Numbered from the stretch's first letter, positions 41,763-50,992 are shown. The stretch: 64,000 nt of DNA from Mycobacterium florentinum (GCF_010730355.1 NZ_AP022576.1:5270001-5334000), one strand, 5' to 3'. The notes: generated by a model from the sequence alone, not told the origin. A program made the numbers and translations.

Positions 41763-42911
41763 ATGGCGGGATTTTCGCTGGCGAAACGGTCCTTGGACAT
41801 CGGCCGTGAACTCGGCTTGGTGCTGCCGCGCACGGTGGCAGGCCTCAACGAATCGACGGGCTGGGTACCGGCGTCAGCGCGGGGAGTGCGCCAATTCGGC
41901 GAGGTCATGCTGGACGAACTTGTCCTGAGCGGCTTTTCGCTGCTGGGCGGGAACCTGACCGAGCGGGTGCGCCCGCTGGCCGAGTGCGAGCCGGCGGCGC
42001 AGGAGTTGTCGGCGCTGGGCATCGACGGCGCGCATGCCGCACCAAAACCCTTGCAGGTGACGTCGATACGGAGACACCGTATCGGCGGACTGGCCTATGA
42101 ACGGATGACGTTCGAGCATGACCCGCAGCTACCGGCGACGCTGGCGGCCGAGGGCCTCAGTGGTCCGGCGCGGGCGGTGGTACATCTGTGCCGCCACCGC
42201 GACCGTCCCCGCCCGTGGCTGATCTGGGTGCACGGAGCCGGCCAGGGCGGCACCGAAGATCTGCTGCTGTCGCGCATCGGCCGCATCCACCGCACGCTGG
42301 GCTTCAACGTCGCGATGCCGGTGCAGCCGGGTCACGGCTGCCGGCGCCGAGAATGGCCGGCCTATCCGGACATGGATCCGCTGGGCAACGTCGCGGGCAT
42401 GATGCGGTCGGTGTCGGAGGTGCGCGCCGTGGTGCGCTGGGTGCAGCAGCAAGCCAGTGCCGTTGTGGTGTCCGGTATTTCGATGGGAACCCCGGTCGCC
42501 GCGCTGGCGTCGCATCTGGAGCGCGACATCGACGCGGTGGCGCTGTACACCCCGATCCTGGGCCTCAATGCGATGATCGCGCGGCACGTTTCGCGCTTCG
42601 GCTCTGGACGCGGCGAATTCCGCGAGCTGCTGGATTCACCGGTGGTCGCGCAGCTCACCTCGGTGATCGATCCACTGGCCGTCGATCCGGCGCCCCCGCC
42701 GCAGCGCCGGCTGATCGTCGGGGCGTGGCACGATCGCATGGCGATGCGCGAGCCCACCGACGCGTTGCAGGAACGCTGGGGCGGTCAGCTGTACTGGTAC
42801 GACGGCAGCCACGTCGGCCACATCTTCTCCCGCCGGGTGCAAAATGTTTCCGAGCGATTCCTGGGCGAAGTGGTCTCGCAAAGCGGGCCAGAATCGGTGT
42901 CGCGGCGATGA
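41763..42911 (+). CDS. Alpha/beta hydrolase
   Basis: A 382-residue alpha/beta hydrolase with an N-terminal helical extension of about 120 residues. Oxyanion loop WVHGAGQGG, nucleophile elbow SGISMGTP (Ser, G-x-S-x-G), Asp in VGAWHDRM and His in GSHVGHIF complete the triad. It could hydrolyse the ester formed by the preceding monooxygenase, a common BVMO-hydrolase pairing. ATG at 41763 follows AAGGTGA; a GTG at 41733 is less likely. It is coupled to the next small gene by a 4-bp overlap. Confidence 0.87.
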   Translation: MAGFSLAKRSLDIGRELGLVLPRTVAGLNESTGWVPASARGVRQFGEVMLDELVLSGFSLLGGNLTERVRPLAECEPAAQELSALGIDGAHAAPKPLQVTSIRRHRIGGLAYERMTFEHDPQLPATLAAEGLSGPARAVVHLCRHRDRPRPWLIWVHGAGQGGTEDLLLSRIGRIHRTLGFNVAMPVQPGHGCRRREWPAYPDMDPLGNVAGMMRSVSEVRAVVRWVQQQASAVVVSGISMGTPVAALASHLERDIDAVALYTPILGLNAMIARHVSRFGSGRGEFRELLDSPVVAQLTSVIDPLAVDPAPPPQRRLIVGAWHDRMAMREPTDALQERWGGQLYWYDGSHVGHIFSRRVQNVSERFLGEVVSQSGPESVSRR

Positions 42912-43288
42912 CGGCCACCCGGACCGCACGCGAAGTCGTCGAGCTCTACAACCTCGTGGTGTGGAACAAACGCGACTTCGCGCTCGCCGAGGAGTTGATC
43001 GGCGACACGATCATCCGGCACGAGGTGGGCGAGGCGACCGTGCTCACGCACGAGCAGGCGGTCAACCGGATCATCGATCACTGGGCGATGTTCGAGACCA
43101 TCCGATTCGACCTGAACCTGGTGGTTGCCGGTGATGACGGCGAACACGTGGCAATCGTCTACCAATCGCCGATGACGCTCAAAGATGGTGCAGAGGTCGA
43201 AGTCGCCAGCATGGAGATCTTCCGCGTCGTCGCCGGCAAGATCACCGAAGTCTGGAATTGTGGCTACAAGCAAGGAGTTTGGAGTTGA
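42908..43288 (+). CDS. NTF2/SnoaL-like protein
   Basis: A 126-residue NTF2-fold protein with VVELYNLVVWNKRDFALAEE and VASMEIFRVVAGKITEVWNC, the standard SnoaL-like pattern. It is unrelated in detail to the NTF2 protein at 39653. The fold supports isomerisation, hydrolysis or hydration of cyclic intermediates. Start ATG overlaps the hydrolase stop, and its own stop overlaps the TTG start of the LLM enzyme, so it is embedded in a coupled operon. Specific role unknown. Confidence 0.84.
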   Translation: MTATRTAREVVELYNLVVWNKRDFALAEELIGDTIIRHEVGEATVLTHEQAVNRIIDHWAMFETIRFDLNLVVAGDDGEHVAIVYQSPMTLKDGAEVEVASMEIFRVVAGKITEVWNCGYKQGVWS

Positions 43289-44319
43289 CCGAGACACTCG
43301 ACGAATTGGGCTACTACCTGCTTGCCGGGGCCGGAGGTGAGGGTCCGGCGACGCTGATGGACGAGGCCCGCCGCGGCGAGGAGCTGGGCTTCGGCACCGC
43401 GTTCATCTCCGAGCGCTGGAACGTCAAGGAGGCGTCGTCTCTGGTCGGGGCGGCCTGCGCGGTGACCAACCGGATGCAGATCGCCACCGCCGCAACCAAT
43501 CACAACACGCGGCACCCGCTGATCACCGGATCGTGGGCGACCACGATGCACCGGCTCTCGCGCGGCCGGTTCACGTTGGGCATCGGCCGGGGCATCGCCG
43601 CGATCTACGGAGCCTTCGGCATCCCCGCCGTCACGACCGCACAGATGGAGGATTGGGCCCAGGTGATGCGGCGTCTGTTCCACGGCGAGCTGATCTTCAA
43701 CCACGACGGCCCGATGGGCAAATACCCGATCCTGTTCCTCGACCCGGACTTCAACGAGGACATCCGGCTGGCGCTGGTGGCGTTCGGGCCCAACACCCTC
43801 GCGCTCGGCGGACGTGCCTTCGACGACGTCATCCTGCACACCTACTTCACGCCGGAGACGTTGGCGCGCTGCGTCAAAACCGTCAAGACCGCCGCGGAGA
43901 AGGCGGGCCGCGACCCCGACAGCGTGCGGGTGTGGTCGTGCTTCGCCACCGTCGGCGACCACCTTCCCGAACAGCTGCGGCTGAAGAAGACCGTTGCCCG
44001 GCTGGCCACCTACCTACAGGGTTACGGCGACCTGCTGGTGCGGACCAATGACTGGGATCCCGCTGTGCTGGAACGGTTCCGGGCCGACTCGGTCGTGACG
44101 TCGATCGCCGGCGGGATCGACCACAAGGCCACAGCGGAGCAGATCGAGCACATCGCGACGCTGATTCCCGACGAGTGGCTGGAGCCGTCGGCGACCGGTT
44201 CGGCTCAACAGTGTGCGGACCGCATTCGCAAGGAGTTCGAATACGGTGCCGACGCGCTGATCATGCACGGCGCGACTCCCGACGAGCTGGAGCCGGTGGT
44301 CACGGCCTACCGCGCTTAA
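43285..44319 (+). CDS. LLM-class, probably F420-dependent oxidoreductase
   Basis: A 344-residue luciferase-like TIM-barrel oxidoreductase. ISERWNVKEA, ATAATNHNTRHP and RGRFTLGIGRGI are typical of mycobacterial F420-dependent members. The start is TTG at 43285, with AAGGAG 7 bases upstream and a 4-bp overlap with the NTF2 gene; an upstream in-frame ATG at 43258 lies inside that gene. It would transfer a hydride to or from F420 on a pathway intermediate. Its stop overlaps the convergent carboxyltransferase gene by 4 bp. Confidence 0.9.
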   Translation: MTETLDELGYYLLAGAGGEGPATLMDEARRGEELGFGTAFISERWNVKEASSLVGAACAVTNRMQIATAATNHNTRHPLITGSWATTMHRLSRGRFTLGIGRGIAAIYGAFGIPAVTTAQMEDWAQVMRRLFHGELIFNHDGPMGKYPILFLDPDFNEDIRLALVAFGPNTLALGGRAFDDVILHTYFTPETLARCVKTVKTAAEKAGRDPDSVRVWSCFATVGDHLPEQLRLKKTVARLATYLQGYGDLLVRTNDWDPAVLERFRADSVVTSIAGGIDHKATAEQIEHIATLIPDEWLEPSATGSAQQCADRIRKEFEYGADALIMHGATPDELEPVVTAYRA

Positions 44320-45812
44320 GGCAGGATCACCGTCCGGCTTACCGGCTCGGCGGCGGCCTGCCGGGCCGAGAGGCTTCGAAGCAGAGAAGCCAGCAAGGCG
44401 TCACGGGTCTCGCGGGGATCGATGAGTTCGTCGAATCCCATGCTTTCGGCCGAGCGATACGACGCTTGCAGCTCGGCGTCACGCAACTTCGCGGTGACGT
44501 CCTCGTCGGCATGCGTCGCCCGGCCCAGCGCGGCCGCGCTCATCGCGCCCATCGTGGCGCCGGGGTAGGCGAACGTCGCGGATTGGCTGTCGAAACCCAA
44601 CAGCGACATGACCATCGAGCCGAACCCGTACGCCTTGCGCAGCGTCACGTGCAGCTTGACCGTGGTGGCCGCGGTCTGGGCGGCGAACATCCGCGCGCCG
44701 GCGCGCAGCACCCCGCTGCGTTCGGACCGGCTGCCGGGCAGCATGCCCGGATTGTCCGCGAAGAAGATGAGCGGCAGGTGGAATGAGTCGGCCACCATGA
44801 TGAAATGCGCCGCCTTGTCCGCGGCCTCGGCGTCGATCGAGCCGGCGAGCACGTTGGGCTGGTTCGCGACGACCGCGACCGGGTGGCCACCGAGATGGGC
44901 CAGCGCGCAGATGATCGCCTTGCCGTACCGCGGCTGGACCTCGAACCAGTCGGGCCGGTCGAAGACCACGTCGAGCACGGCGCGCATGTCATAGACGCGG
45001 CGGTTGTCGCGCGAAACGATGTCGAGCAGCTCCGGCGTCGGGCGGGGGTCGCTGTCCTGGTCGGCGGGCAGTGGCGAGGGATACGACCATGCGCTGGGCG
45101 GGAAGTAGGACAGGTAGCGGCGGATGTCGGCAATGACGGCTTCGTCGTCTTCGGCGACGTTGTGGATCACCCCGCTGGGTAACGCGGTGACGGGCCCACC
45201 GAGGTCCTCCTTCGAAATGTCTTCTCCGGTGGACTCTTTGACGACCGGCGGCCCGGCGGTGAAGATCGCGCCCTGGGTGCTCATGATTCGGAAATCGCAC
45301 ACCGGAGCCACCAGGGCGCCGTGTCCGGCCGACGGGCCCAGCACCGCGGCCACGGTCGGCACCTTGCCCGAGCACTGCGCCTGGGCGAGCAGGTCGGTGG
45401 GGGCGCGCCCGTAATGGCCGCCGCCGGGGCGAAAGCCGGCGCCTTCGAGCAGCATCACCAGCGGCGTCTTGTCGCGCAGCGCCAGCTCCGCGATGCGGTA
45501 GCGCTTGGAGTTGCCGCCCGGTCCGATGCTCCCGGCCAGGGTGGTGAAGTCCTCGGCGCCCAGCATCACCGGCGAGCCGTTGATCGAGCCCGAACCCACC
45601 ACCAGCCCGTCGGCCGCGATGTCGCCCCCGACCAGCGTGCCGATTTCGCGGAAGGTGCCCGGGTCCAGGAGTAGTTCGATGCGCGCGCGGGCGTCGAGCT
45701 TGCCCTTGCCGCGATGCTTGTCGAGCCGCTCCGGCCCGCCCATGCCCCACGCGTGCCGCCGCCGACGGTCGAGGTCGGTCAGCGTCTCCTCCCAGTCCGG
45801 GGGTTTTGTCAT
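44316..45812 (-). CDS. Acyl-CoA carboxylase beta subunit (carboxyltransferase)
   Basis: A 498-residue AccD-like carboxyltransferase with two crotonase-fold halves. GAGFRPGGGHYG and GPSAGHGALVAPVCDF supply N-terminal oxyanion glycines, and FFADNPGMLPG and SLLGFDSQSATFAYPG the C-terminal biotin site. No alpha (biotin carboxylase) subunit is encoded in the window, so it must work with one made elsewhere. AGGAAAG precedes the ATG. It is alone on the minus strand, divergent from an LLM-P450 pair, with copy f of the palindrome in the gap. It could carboxylate or decarboxylate a branched acyl-CoA. Confidence 0.9.
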   Translation of the reverse strand: MTKPPDWEETLTDLDRRRRHAWGMGGPERLDKHRGKGKLDARARIELLLDPGTFREIGTLVGGDIAADGLVVGSGSINGSPVMLGAEDFTTLAGSIGPGGNSKRYRIAELALRDKTPLVMLLEGAGFRPGGGHYGRAPTDLLAQAQCSGKVPTVAAVLGPSAGHGALVAPVCDFRIMSTQGAIFTAGPPVVKESTGEDISKEDLGGPVTALPSGVIHNVAEDDEAVIADIRRYLSYFPPSAWSYPSPLPADQDSDPRPTPELLDIVSRDNRRVYDMRAVLDVVFDRPDWFEVQPRYGKAIICALAHLGGHPVAVVANQPNVLAGSIDAEAADKAAHFIMVADSFHLPLIFFADNPGMLPGSRSERSGVLRAGARMFAAQTAATTVKLHVTLRKAYGFGSMVMSLLGFDSQSATFAYPGATMGAMSAAALGRATHADEDVTAKLRDAELQASYRSAESMGFDELIDPRETRDALLASLLRSLSARQAAAEPVSRTVILP

Positions 45813-45880
45813 GCTTCTTTCCTACCTCTGTGGGGATATGGTCGCGCGTCCAGATCAGCAGGGTCACATACTGGATTGCT

Positions 45881-45899
45881 TACTGTAAAGTTACCCGCA
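45881..45899. promoter_or_regulatory. TACTGTA palindrome, copy f (weak right half)
   Basis: TACTGTAAAGTTACCCGCA has a perfect left half but its right half ends GCA where GTA is expected, and its last base is the first base of the ATG of the LLM gene. It lies between the divergent carboxyltransferase and LLM-P450 genes. The weakest of the seven, supported by its position. Confidence 0.45.
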
Positions 45900-46921
45900 T
45901 GCCTGACGGCCCCCGCCTCAAGATCGACGGCGGCATCCCCAATCGACTCGACCGCGTGGTCGAAGCCGTTGGCAACCTGGAACAACAGGGCTACGACGGG
46001 GGCTGGACCGCCGAAACCAGCCACGACCCGTTCCTGCCGCTGCTGCTGGCCGCCGAGCACACGTCGCGACTCGAGCTCGGCACCAACATCGCCGTGGCGT
46101 TCGCGCGCAATCCGATGATCGTCGCCAACGTCGCCTGGGACTTGCAGGCGTACTCGCAGGGTCGCTTCATTCTCGGTCTGGGCACCCAGATTGCGCCCCA
46201 CATCGAGAAACGATTCAGCATGCCGTGGAGTCATCCGGCCCGGCGGATGCGCGAATTCGTCGCCGCGTTGCACGCCATCTGGTCCGCCTGGAACGGCGAG
46301 GCCAAGCTGAGTTTCGAGGGCGATTTCTATACCCACAAGATCATGACGCCGATGTTCACCCCGGAGCGGCACCCGCATCCGGTGCCGAAGGTGTTCATCG
46401 CCGCCGTCGGTGAGGTGATGACCGAAATGTGCGGCGAGGTCGCCGACGGCCATCTCGGTCACCCGATGGTTTCGAAGCGCTACCTCAACGAGGTGACGGT
46501 GCCGGCCCTGCTGCGCGGGATGGCGCGCAGCGGCCGCGACCGCGGCGACTTCGCGGTGTCGTGCGAGGTGATGGTGGCGACCGGAGAAAACGACGCCGAG
46601 TTGGCGGCGGCCATGACCGCCACGCGCAAGCAGATCGCCTTCTACGGATCCACGCCCGCGTACCGCAAGGTGCTCGAGCTGCATGGCTGGGGCGACCTGC
46701 ACGCCGAGCTGAATCGCCTGTCCAAGCAAGGCGAATGGGGCGCGATGGGTTCGCTGATCGACGACGACATGCTGGCGGCCTTCGCCGTCGTCGGCCCCGT
46801 GGACAAGGTCGGCGCCGCCCTGCAAAGCAGGTGTGAGGGCGTGGTCGACCGCGTGCTGCCGATCTTCTACAACGCTTCCCAGGCCTGTATTACCGCCGCA
46901 ATGAAGGAGTTTCGCCAGTGA
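45899..46921 (+). CDS. LLM-class, probably F420-dependent oxidoreductase
   Basis: A 340-residue luciferase-like oxidoreductase. GGIPNRLDRVVEAVGNLEQQGYDGGW and LELGTNIAVAFARNPMIVA match the group of mycobacterial F420-linked enzymes, as does QGRFILGLGTQIAPHIEKRF. It is distinct from the LLM protein at 43285. ATG at 45899; no clear ribosome site is visible, and a longer in-frame ATG at 45806 would read through the promoter region. Coupled to the P450 by a 4-bp overlap. Redox partner role with the P450 step is possible but unproven. Confidence 0.89.
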   Translation: MPDGPRLKIDGGIPNRLDRVVEAVGNLEQQGYDGGWTAETSHDPFLPLLLAAEHTSRLELGTNIAVAFARNPMIVANVAWDLQAYSQGRFILGLGTQIAPHIEKRFSMPWSHPARRMREFVAALHAIWSAWNGEAKLSFEGDFYTHKIMTPMFTPERHPHPVPKVFIAAVGEVMTEMCGEVADGHLGHPMVSKRYLNEVTVPALLRGMARSGRDRGDFAVSCEVMVATGENDAELAAAMTATRKQIAFYGSTPAYRKVLELHGWGDLHAELNRLSKQGEWGAMGSLIDDDMLAAFAVVGPVDKVGAALQSRCEGVVDRVLPIFYNASQACITAAMKEFRQ

Positions 46922-48153
46922 GCACAACGACGATGGACGATGCCGGCAGGTCCCTGGCGGATCCGTTGGCGTACACCGACGAGAAGCGGCTGCACGCGGC
47001 GCTGGCTCACTTGCGTGCCACCGCGCCGGTGTCGTGGGTCGAGGTGCCGGACTACAAGCCGTTCTGGGCGATCACCAAACACGCCGACATCATGGACATC
47101 GAACGGCAGAACATGCTGTTCACCAACTGGCCCCGCCCGGTGTTGACCACCACGGTCGGCGACGAGCTGCAAGCCAGCGCCGGGGTGCGCACGCTGATTC
47201 ACATGGACGACCCGCAGCACCGGGTGGTGCGCGCGATCGGCTCGGACTGGTTTCGGCCAAAGGCCATGCGCGCGATGAAGATGCGCGTCGACGAACTCGC
47301 CAAGATCTACGTCGACAAGATGCTGGCCGTCGGGCCTGAGTGCGACTTCGTCCAGCAGGTGGCGGTGAACTATCCCCTCTACGTGATCATGTCGCTGCTG
47401 GGCATCCCGGAGGCCGACTTCGCCCGGATGCTCAAGCTCACCCAGGAGCTGTTCGGCAGCGAGGACAGCGAATTCAAGCGGGGCACCTCGAATGAGGACC
47501 AGATTCCGGCACTGCTCGATATGTTCGGTTACTTCAACGACGTCACGGCGTCGCGGCGGGCGAACCCGACCGAGGATCTCGCGTCGGCCATCGCCAATGC
47601 CCGCGTCGACGGAGAACCGCTGTCCGACATCGACACCGTGTCCTACTACCTGATCGTGGCCACCGCGGGTCACGACACCACCAGCGCGACCATTTCCGGC
47701 GGCATGCAGGCGCTCATCGAAAACCCGGACCAGCTGGACCGCCTGCGGAACAATCTCGACCTGATGCCGCTGGCCACCGAGGAGATGATCCGCTGGGTCA
47801 CTCCGGTCAAGGAATTCATGCGGACTGCCAACGAGGACACCACCGTGCGCGGAGTACCGATCGCCGCGGGGGATTCCGTGCTGCTGTCCTATGTGTCGGG
47901 CAACCGCGACGAGGATGTCTTCGACGACCCGTTCCGCTTCGACGTCGGGCGTGACCCCAACAAGCATCTGGCCTTCGGCTACGGCGTGCACTTTTGCATG
48001 GGGGCCGCACTGGCCCGGATGGAAGTCAACAGCTTCTTCTCCGAGCTGCTGCCCAGGCTCAAATCAATTGAGCTGAGCGGGGATCCGGAATTGGTTGCGA
48101 CGACATTCGTCGGCGGCCTCAAGCACCTGCCGGTGCGTTACTCGCTGGTCTGA
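46918..48153 (+). CDS. Cytochrome P450
   Basis: A 411-residue soluble P450 with the I-helix oxygen-binding motif ATAGHDTTSA, the ExxR in EEMIRWVTP and the heme loop FGYGVHFCMG (axial Cys near 360). N-terminal part resembles CYP125/142-like or linalool hydroxylase-like P450s (HMDDPQHRVVR). It is not closely related to the other two P450s here. GTG start overlaps the LLM gene by 4 bp and follows AAGGAG. Likely performs a hydroxylation of the hydrophobic substrate. It converges with a quinone reductase gene 10 bp downstream. Confidence 0.93.
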   Translation: MSTTTMDDAGRSLADPLAYTDEKRLHAALAHLRATAPVSWVEVPDYKPFWAITKHADIMDIERQNMLFTNWPRPVLTTTVGDELQASAGVRTLIHMDDPQHRVVRAIGSDWFRPKAMRAMKMRVDELAKIYVDKMLAVGPECDFVQQVAVNYPLYVIMSLLGIPEADFARMLKLTQELFGSEDSEFKRGTSNEDQIPALLDMFGYFNDVTASRRANPTEDLASAIANARVDGEPLSDIDTVSYYLIVATAGHDTTSATISGGMQALIENPDQLDRLRNNLDLMPLATEEMIRWVTPVKEFMRTANEDTTVRGVPIAAGDSVLLSYVSGNRDEDVFDDPFRFDVGRDPNKHLAFGYGVHFCMGAALARMEVNSFFSELLPRLKSIELSGDPELVATTFVGGLKHLPVRYSLV

Positions 48154-48163
48154 GTGTGCCCCG

Positions 48164-49138
48164 CTAAGGCTTGAGCACCACCGATCCAACGGTCTTGCGC
48201 GCCTGAAGGTCTCGGTGTGCATCGGCCGCTCGCGCAAGCGGGTAGTGGGAGCTCACCGTGACCGCGATGTCGCCGGCGGCGATGGCATCGAACAATTCCC
48301 CTGTTCGCCAAGCAAACTCGGTGCGGCTGCGGACGAAGTGGATTCGCGACGGCCGGGTGAGGTAGACCGAGCCTGCCGCGTTCAGCCGCTGGGGATCCAG
48401 TGGCGGAACCGGTCCACTGGCCGCGCCGAAGAGTGCGAGTGTTCCGCGCACGGCCAGGCCGGCCAGGCTGGCGTCGAAGGTGGACTTGCCGACGCCGTCG
48501 TACACCGCCGCCACTCCATCGCCATCGGTCAGCGCACGGACCTTCGCGCCGAACTCCGGCGCGTTATTGGGGTAGTCGAGCACCTCGACCGCGCCGGCCC
48601 CCCGCGAGAGTTCGGCTTTGGCCGGGGTGGACGCCGTGGTGATGACGCGGGCTCCCAGGCTCGTCGCCCACTGGGTCAGGATCAGGCCGACCCCACCCGC
48701 ACCGGCGTGCAGCAACACCGTGTCGCCTGGCTGCACCGGGTACACCGACTTGATCAGCAAGTGCGCGGTGATGCCTTTCAGCAATGCCGCAGCCGCGATA
48801 TCGGAAGCGACATCGTCGGGCAGCGCTGCAACGAGATCGACTGGTGCGATGCAATATTCGGCGTAGGCGCCGACGGCGTCCGCGGTGGCGACCCGGTCGC
48901 CCACTCGCAATCCCGTGACCCCGGCACCCGTTGCTGCGACGGTCCCGGCCACCTCTGCGCCCAGCACGAACGGCAACTCGCGGGGATACAGCCCGGACCG
49001 GAAGTAGGTGTCAATGAAGTTGACGCCGATCGCCTCGGCCTCGATCAATACCTCACCGGGGCCGGGTGTGGGTTGTGAGATCTCAACGTAGGAAAGGACT
49101 TCCGGCCCACCGAGCTCACTGACTTCGATTGCATGCAT
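48164..49138 (-). CDS. Quinone oxidoreductase (zeta-crystallin-like, MDR family)
   Basis: A 324-residue zinc-independent medium-chain reductase. IEVSELGGPEVL, GVNFIDTYFRSGLYP and LPFVLGAEVAGTV match quinone oxidoreductase (Qor), and the NADPH motif is AGAGGVGLILTQWA at about 150. No zinc-ligand cysteines. ATG at 49138 is the standard start. It is divergent from the benzoylformate decarboxylase gene, 174 bp away, with a palindrome between. Probably reduces a quinone or enone by one or two electrons. Confidence 0.92.
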   Translation of the reverse strand: MHAIEVSELGGPEVLSYVEISQPTPGPGEVLIEAEAIGVNFIDTYFRSGLYPRELPFVLGAEVAGTVAATGAGVTGLRVGDRVATADAVGAYAEYCIAPVDLVAALPDDVASDIAAAALLKGITAHLLIKSVYPVQPGDTVLLHAGAGGVGLILTQWATSLGARVITTASTPAKAELSRGAGAVEVLDYPNNAPEFGAKVRALTDGDGVAAVYDGVGKSTFDASLAGLAVRGTLALFGAASGPVPPLDPQRLNAAGSVYLTRPSRIHFVRSRTEFAWRTGELFDAIAAGDIAVTVSSHYPLARAADAHRDLQARKTVGSVVLKP

Positions 49139-49179
49139 GGCCACAGTGTGCGTCACCGGAGTGTGCCTGTCGATGCCGT

Positions 49180-49193
49180 TGTGCCTGGGCACA
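49180..49193. promoter_or_regulatory. Palindrome TGTGCCTGGGCACA in the mdlC/qor gap
   Basis: A perfect 6-bp-arm palindrome with a 2-bp centre. Another half, GTGTGCC, lies upstream at 49161-49167. The gap separates divergent quinone reductase and benzoylformate decarboxylase genes. A regulator of the PucR type is encoded just downstream of mdlC and could bind here. This is inferred from symmetry and context. Confidence 0.45.
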
Positions 49194-49312
49194 CCGGGCG
49201 CCGCCCAACGCTGTGCAGGATTACATCGACACGCGCACACTAATGGGCGAGACTGAATCGCGGCGCACCGTGGAGGCCCATTAGCTCGCAGGGACAGAAA
49301 GTTGGGAAGCTC

Positions 49313-50926
49313 ATGGCAAACGGGAAGACGGTCCACCAAGTCACCTACGACCTGCTGCGCAGGTTGGGCCTTACGACGGTGTTCGGCAATCCCGGCTCCA
49401 CCGAGCAAACATTCCTGAAAGACTTCCCCGACGATTTCACCTATGTCCTTGGGCTGCAAGAGGCTTCCGTGCTGGCGATGGCCGACGGATTCGCGCAATC
49501 CACCGGCAAGCCGGCGCTGGTCAACCTGCACACCAGCGCCGGGACCGGCAACGCGATGGGCAGCCTGATCGCCGCGTACCGCGGCAACACCCCGCTCATC
49601 GTCACGGCCGGTCAGCAGACCCGGGAAATGGTGTTGTGCGAACCGTATTTGACCAACCCCGATGAGACGTTGCTCCCCAAGCCCTGGGTGAAGTGGGCAT
49701 ACGAACCCAAGCGCGCCGAAGATGTGCCCGCGGCATTCATGCGCGCCTACACCGTGGCCTTGCAGCCACCGGCCGGGCCGGTGTATCTGTCCATACCGCT
49801 TGACGACTGGGAAAAGCCGGCCCTGGGGCCGGCCGTCGTCCGCACCGTCAGTCATCGGGTAGCGCCCGACGCCGAGCGGCTGCGGGAGTTCGCCGACCGG
49901 ATCAACCGCGCGCAGCGGCCGCTGCTGGTCTTCGGTCCCGAGGTCGATCGCAGCGGCGGCTGGGATGCCGGGGTGGCGTTTGCCGAAAAGGTCGGTGCCC
50001 CGGTGCACGGCGGCCCGCTGCCCGATCGTGCGTCGTTCCCGGAGAACCACCCGCTGTACCAGGGCATGCTGCCGCTGACCATCGCCGGGGTGGCCGAGGT
50101 GCTGCGCGGTCACGACCTGGTGGTGGTGATCGGTGCCCAGGTGTTCCGGTACTACCCGTATGTCGCCGGCGAATACCTGCCCGAGGGCAGCGAATTGCTG
50201 CAGATCACCGCCGACCCCGCGCTGGCCGGCGCCGCGCCGGTCGGCGACAGTTTGATCGGCGATACCCGGTTGGCGCTCGAGCAGCTGGTGGGTTTGATCG
50301 ACAACCGCGGCGCCGCTTCGGCCCCGGCGGCGTCGCCCGCGAAGATCGAAATCGTCGACGCGGACTCGTCGCCGCTGACCCCGGACGCGGCGTGGTCCAC
50401 CCTGGCCACCGTCAAGCCCGAGGATTCCCCGGTCGTCACGGAGTCGACGTCGACGATGGCGCAGCAGCTGCATTGGCTGCCCACCACTCGGCCGGGTTCG
50501 TTCTTCGCGACCGCCAGCGGTGGCATCGGCTGGGGCGTACCGGGTGCGGTCGGCGTCGCACTCGGCGATCGGGCGCGCGGTGTCAAGCGCACCGTGATCG
50601 CCACCATTGGCGACGGTTCGTTTCAATACTCGATCCAGGCGATTTACACCGCCGCCCAGCACCGGCTGCCCATCGTCTTCGTGGTGATGCGTAACGAGGA
50701 GTACTCGATCCTCAAGGCGTTCGCATTGCTGGAGAAGACACCGAACGTGCCGGGCCTCGACCTGCCGGGGCTTGATATTGCTTCTCTGGCAACGGGTTTC
50801 GGCTGCCGCGCGGTCAACGTCGACACCACCGAAAAGCTCGCCAGCGAGTTCACCACGGCGCTGACCGTCGACGGGCCCACGGTCATCGTGGTGCGGACCA
50901 AGGCGCAGCTGGCGCATCTGGGCTGA
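49313..50926 (+). CDS. mdlC: Benzoylformate decarboxylase (ThDP-dependent)
   Basis: A 537-residue thiamine-diphosphate enzyme very like benzoylformate decarboxylase of the mandelate pathway: it decarboxylates benzoylformate to benzaldehyde. Matches include VFGNPGSTEQTFLKDFP (active-site Ser), the ThDP Glu in GLQEASVLAMADG at about 49, and NLHTSAGTGNAMG (His about 72) and AGQQTREMVLCEP. The ThDP-Mg motif GDGSFQYSIQAIYTA is intact at about 430. No mandelate dehydrogenase is seen nearby, so the natural 2-keto acid substrate could differ. The PucR-type regulator follows 66 bp downstream. Confidence 0.92.
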   Translation: MANGKTVHQVTYDLLRRLGLTTVFGNPGSTEQTFLKDFPDDFTYVLGLQEASVLAMADGFAQSTGKPALVNLHTSAGTGNAMGSLIAAYRGNTPLIVTAGQQTREMVLCEPYLTNPDETLLPKPWVKWAYEPKRAEDVPAAFMRAYTVALQPPAGPVYLSIPLDDWEKPALGPAVVRTVSHRVAPDAERLREFADRINRAQRPLLVFGPEVDRSGGWDAGVAFAEKVGAPVHGGPLPDRASFPENHPLYQGMLPLTIAGVAEVLRGHDLVVVIGAQVFRYYPYVAGEYLPEGSELLQITADPALAGAAPVGDSLIGDTRLALEQLVGLIDNRGAASAPAASPAKIEIVDADSSPLTPDAAWSTLATVKPEDSPVVTESTSTMAQQLHWLPTTRPGSFFATASGGIGWGVPGAVGVALGDRARGVKRTVIATIGDGSFQYSIQAIYTAAQHRLPIVFVVMRNEEYSILKAFALLEKTPNVPGLDLPGLDIASLATGFGCRAVNVDTTEKLASEFTTALTVDGPTVIVVRTKAQLAHLG

Positions 50927-50979
50927 CCCCGGCAGCGCGCGTGGTGGCGGCCGGGTGTGACGAGATGACCCCGCGCTTC

Positions 50980-50985
50980 TACCTT
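50980..50985 (+). promoter_or_regulatory. -10 element of the PucR-type gene (possible leaderless start)
   Basis: TACCTT ends 7 bases before the ATG at 50993, so the transcript would begin at or next to the start codon. There is no ribosome-binding sequence in front of this ATG, which fits a leaderless mRNA. It lies 54 bp after the mdlC stop. Confidence 0.42.
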
Positions 50986-50992
50986 TATTGGC

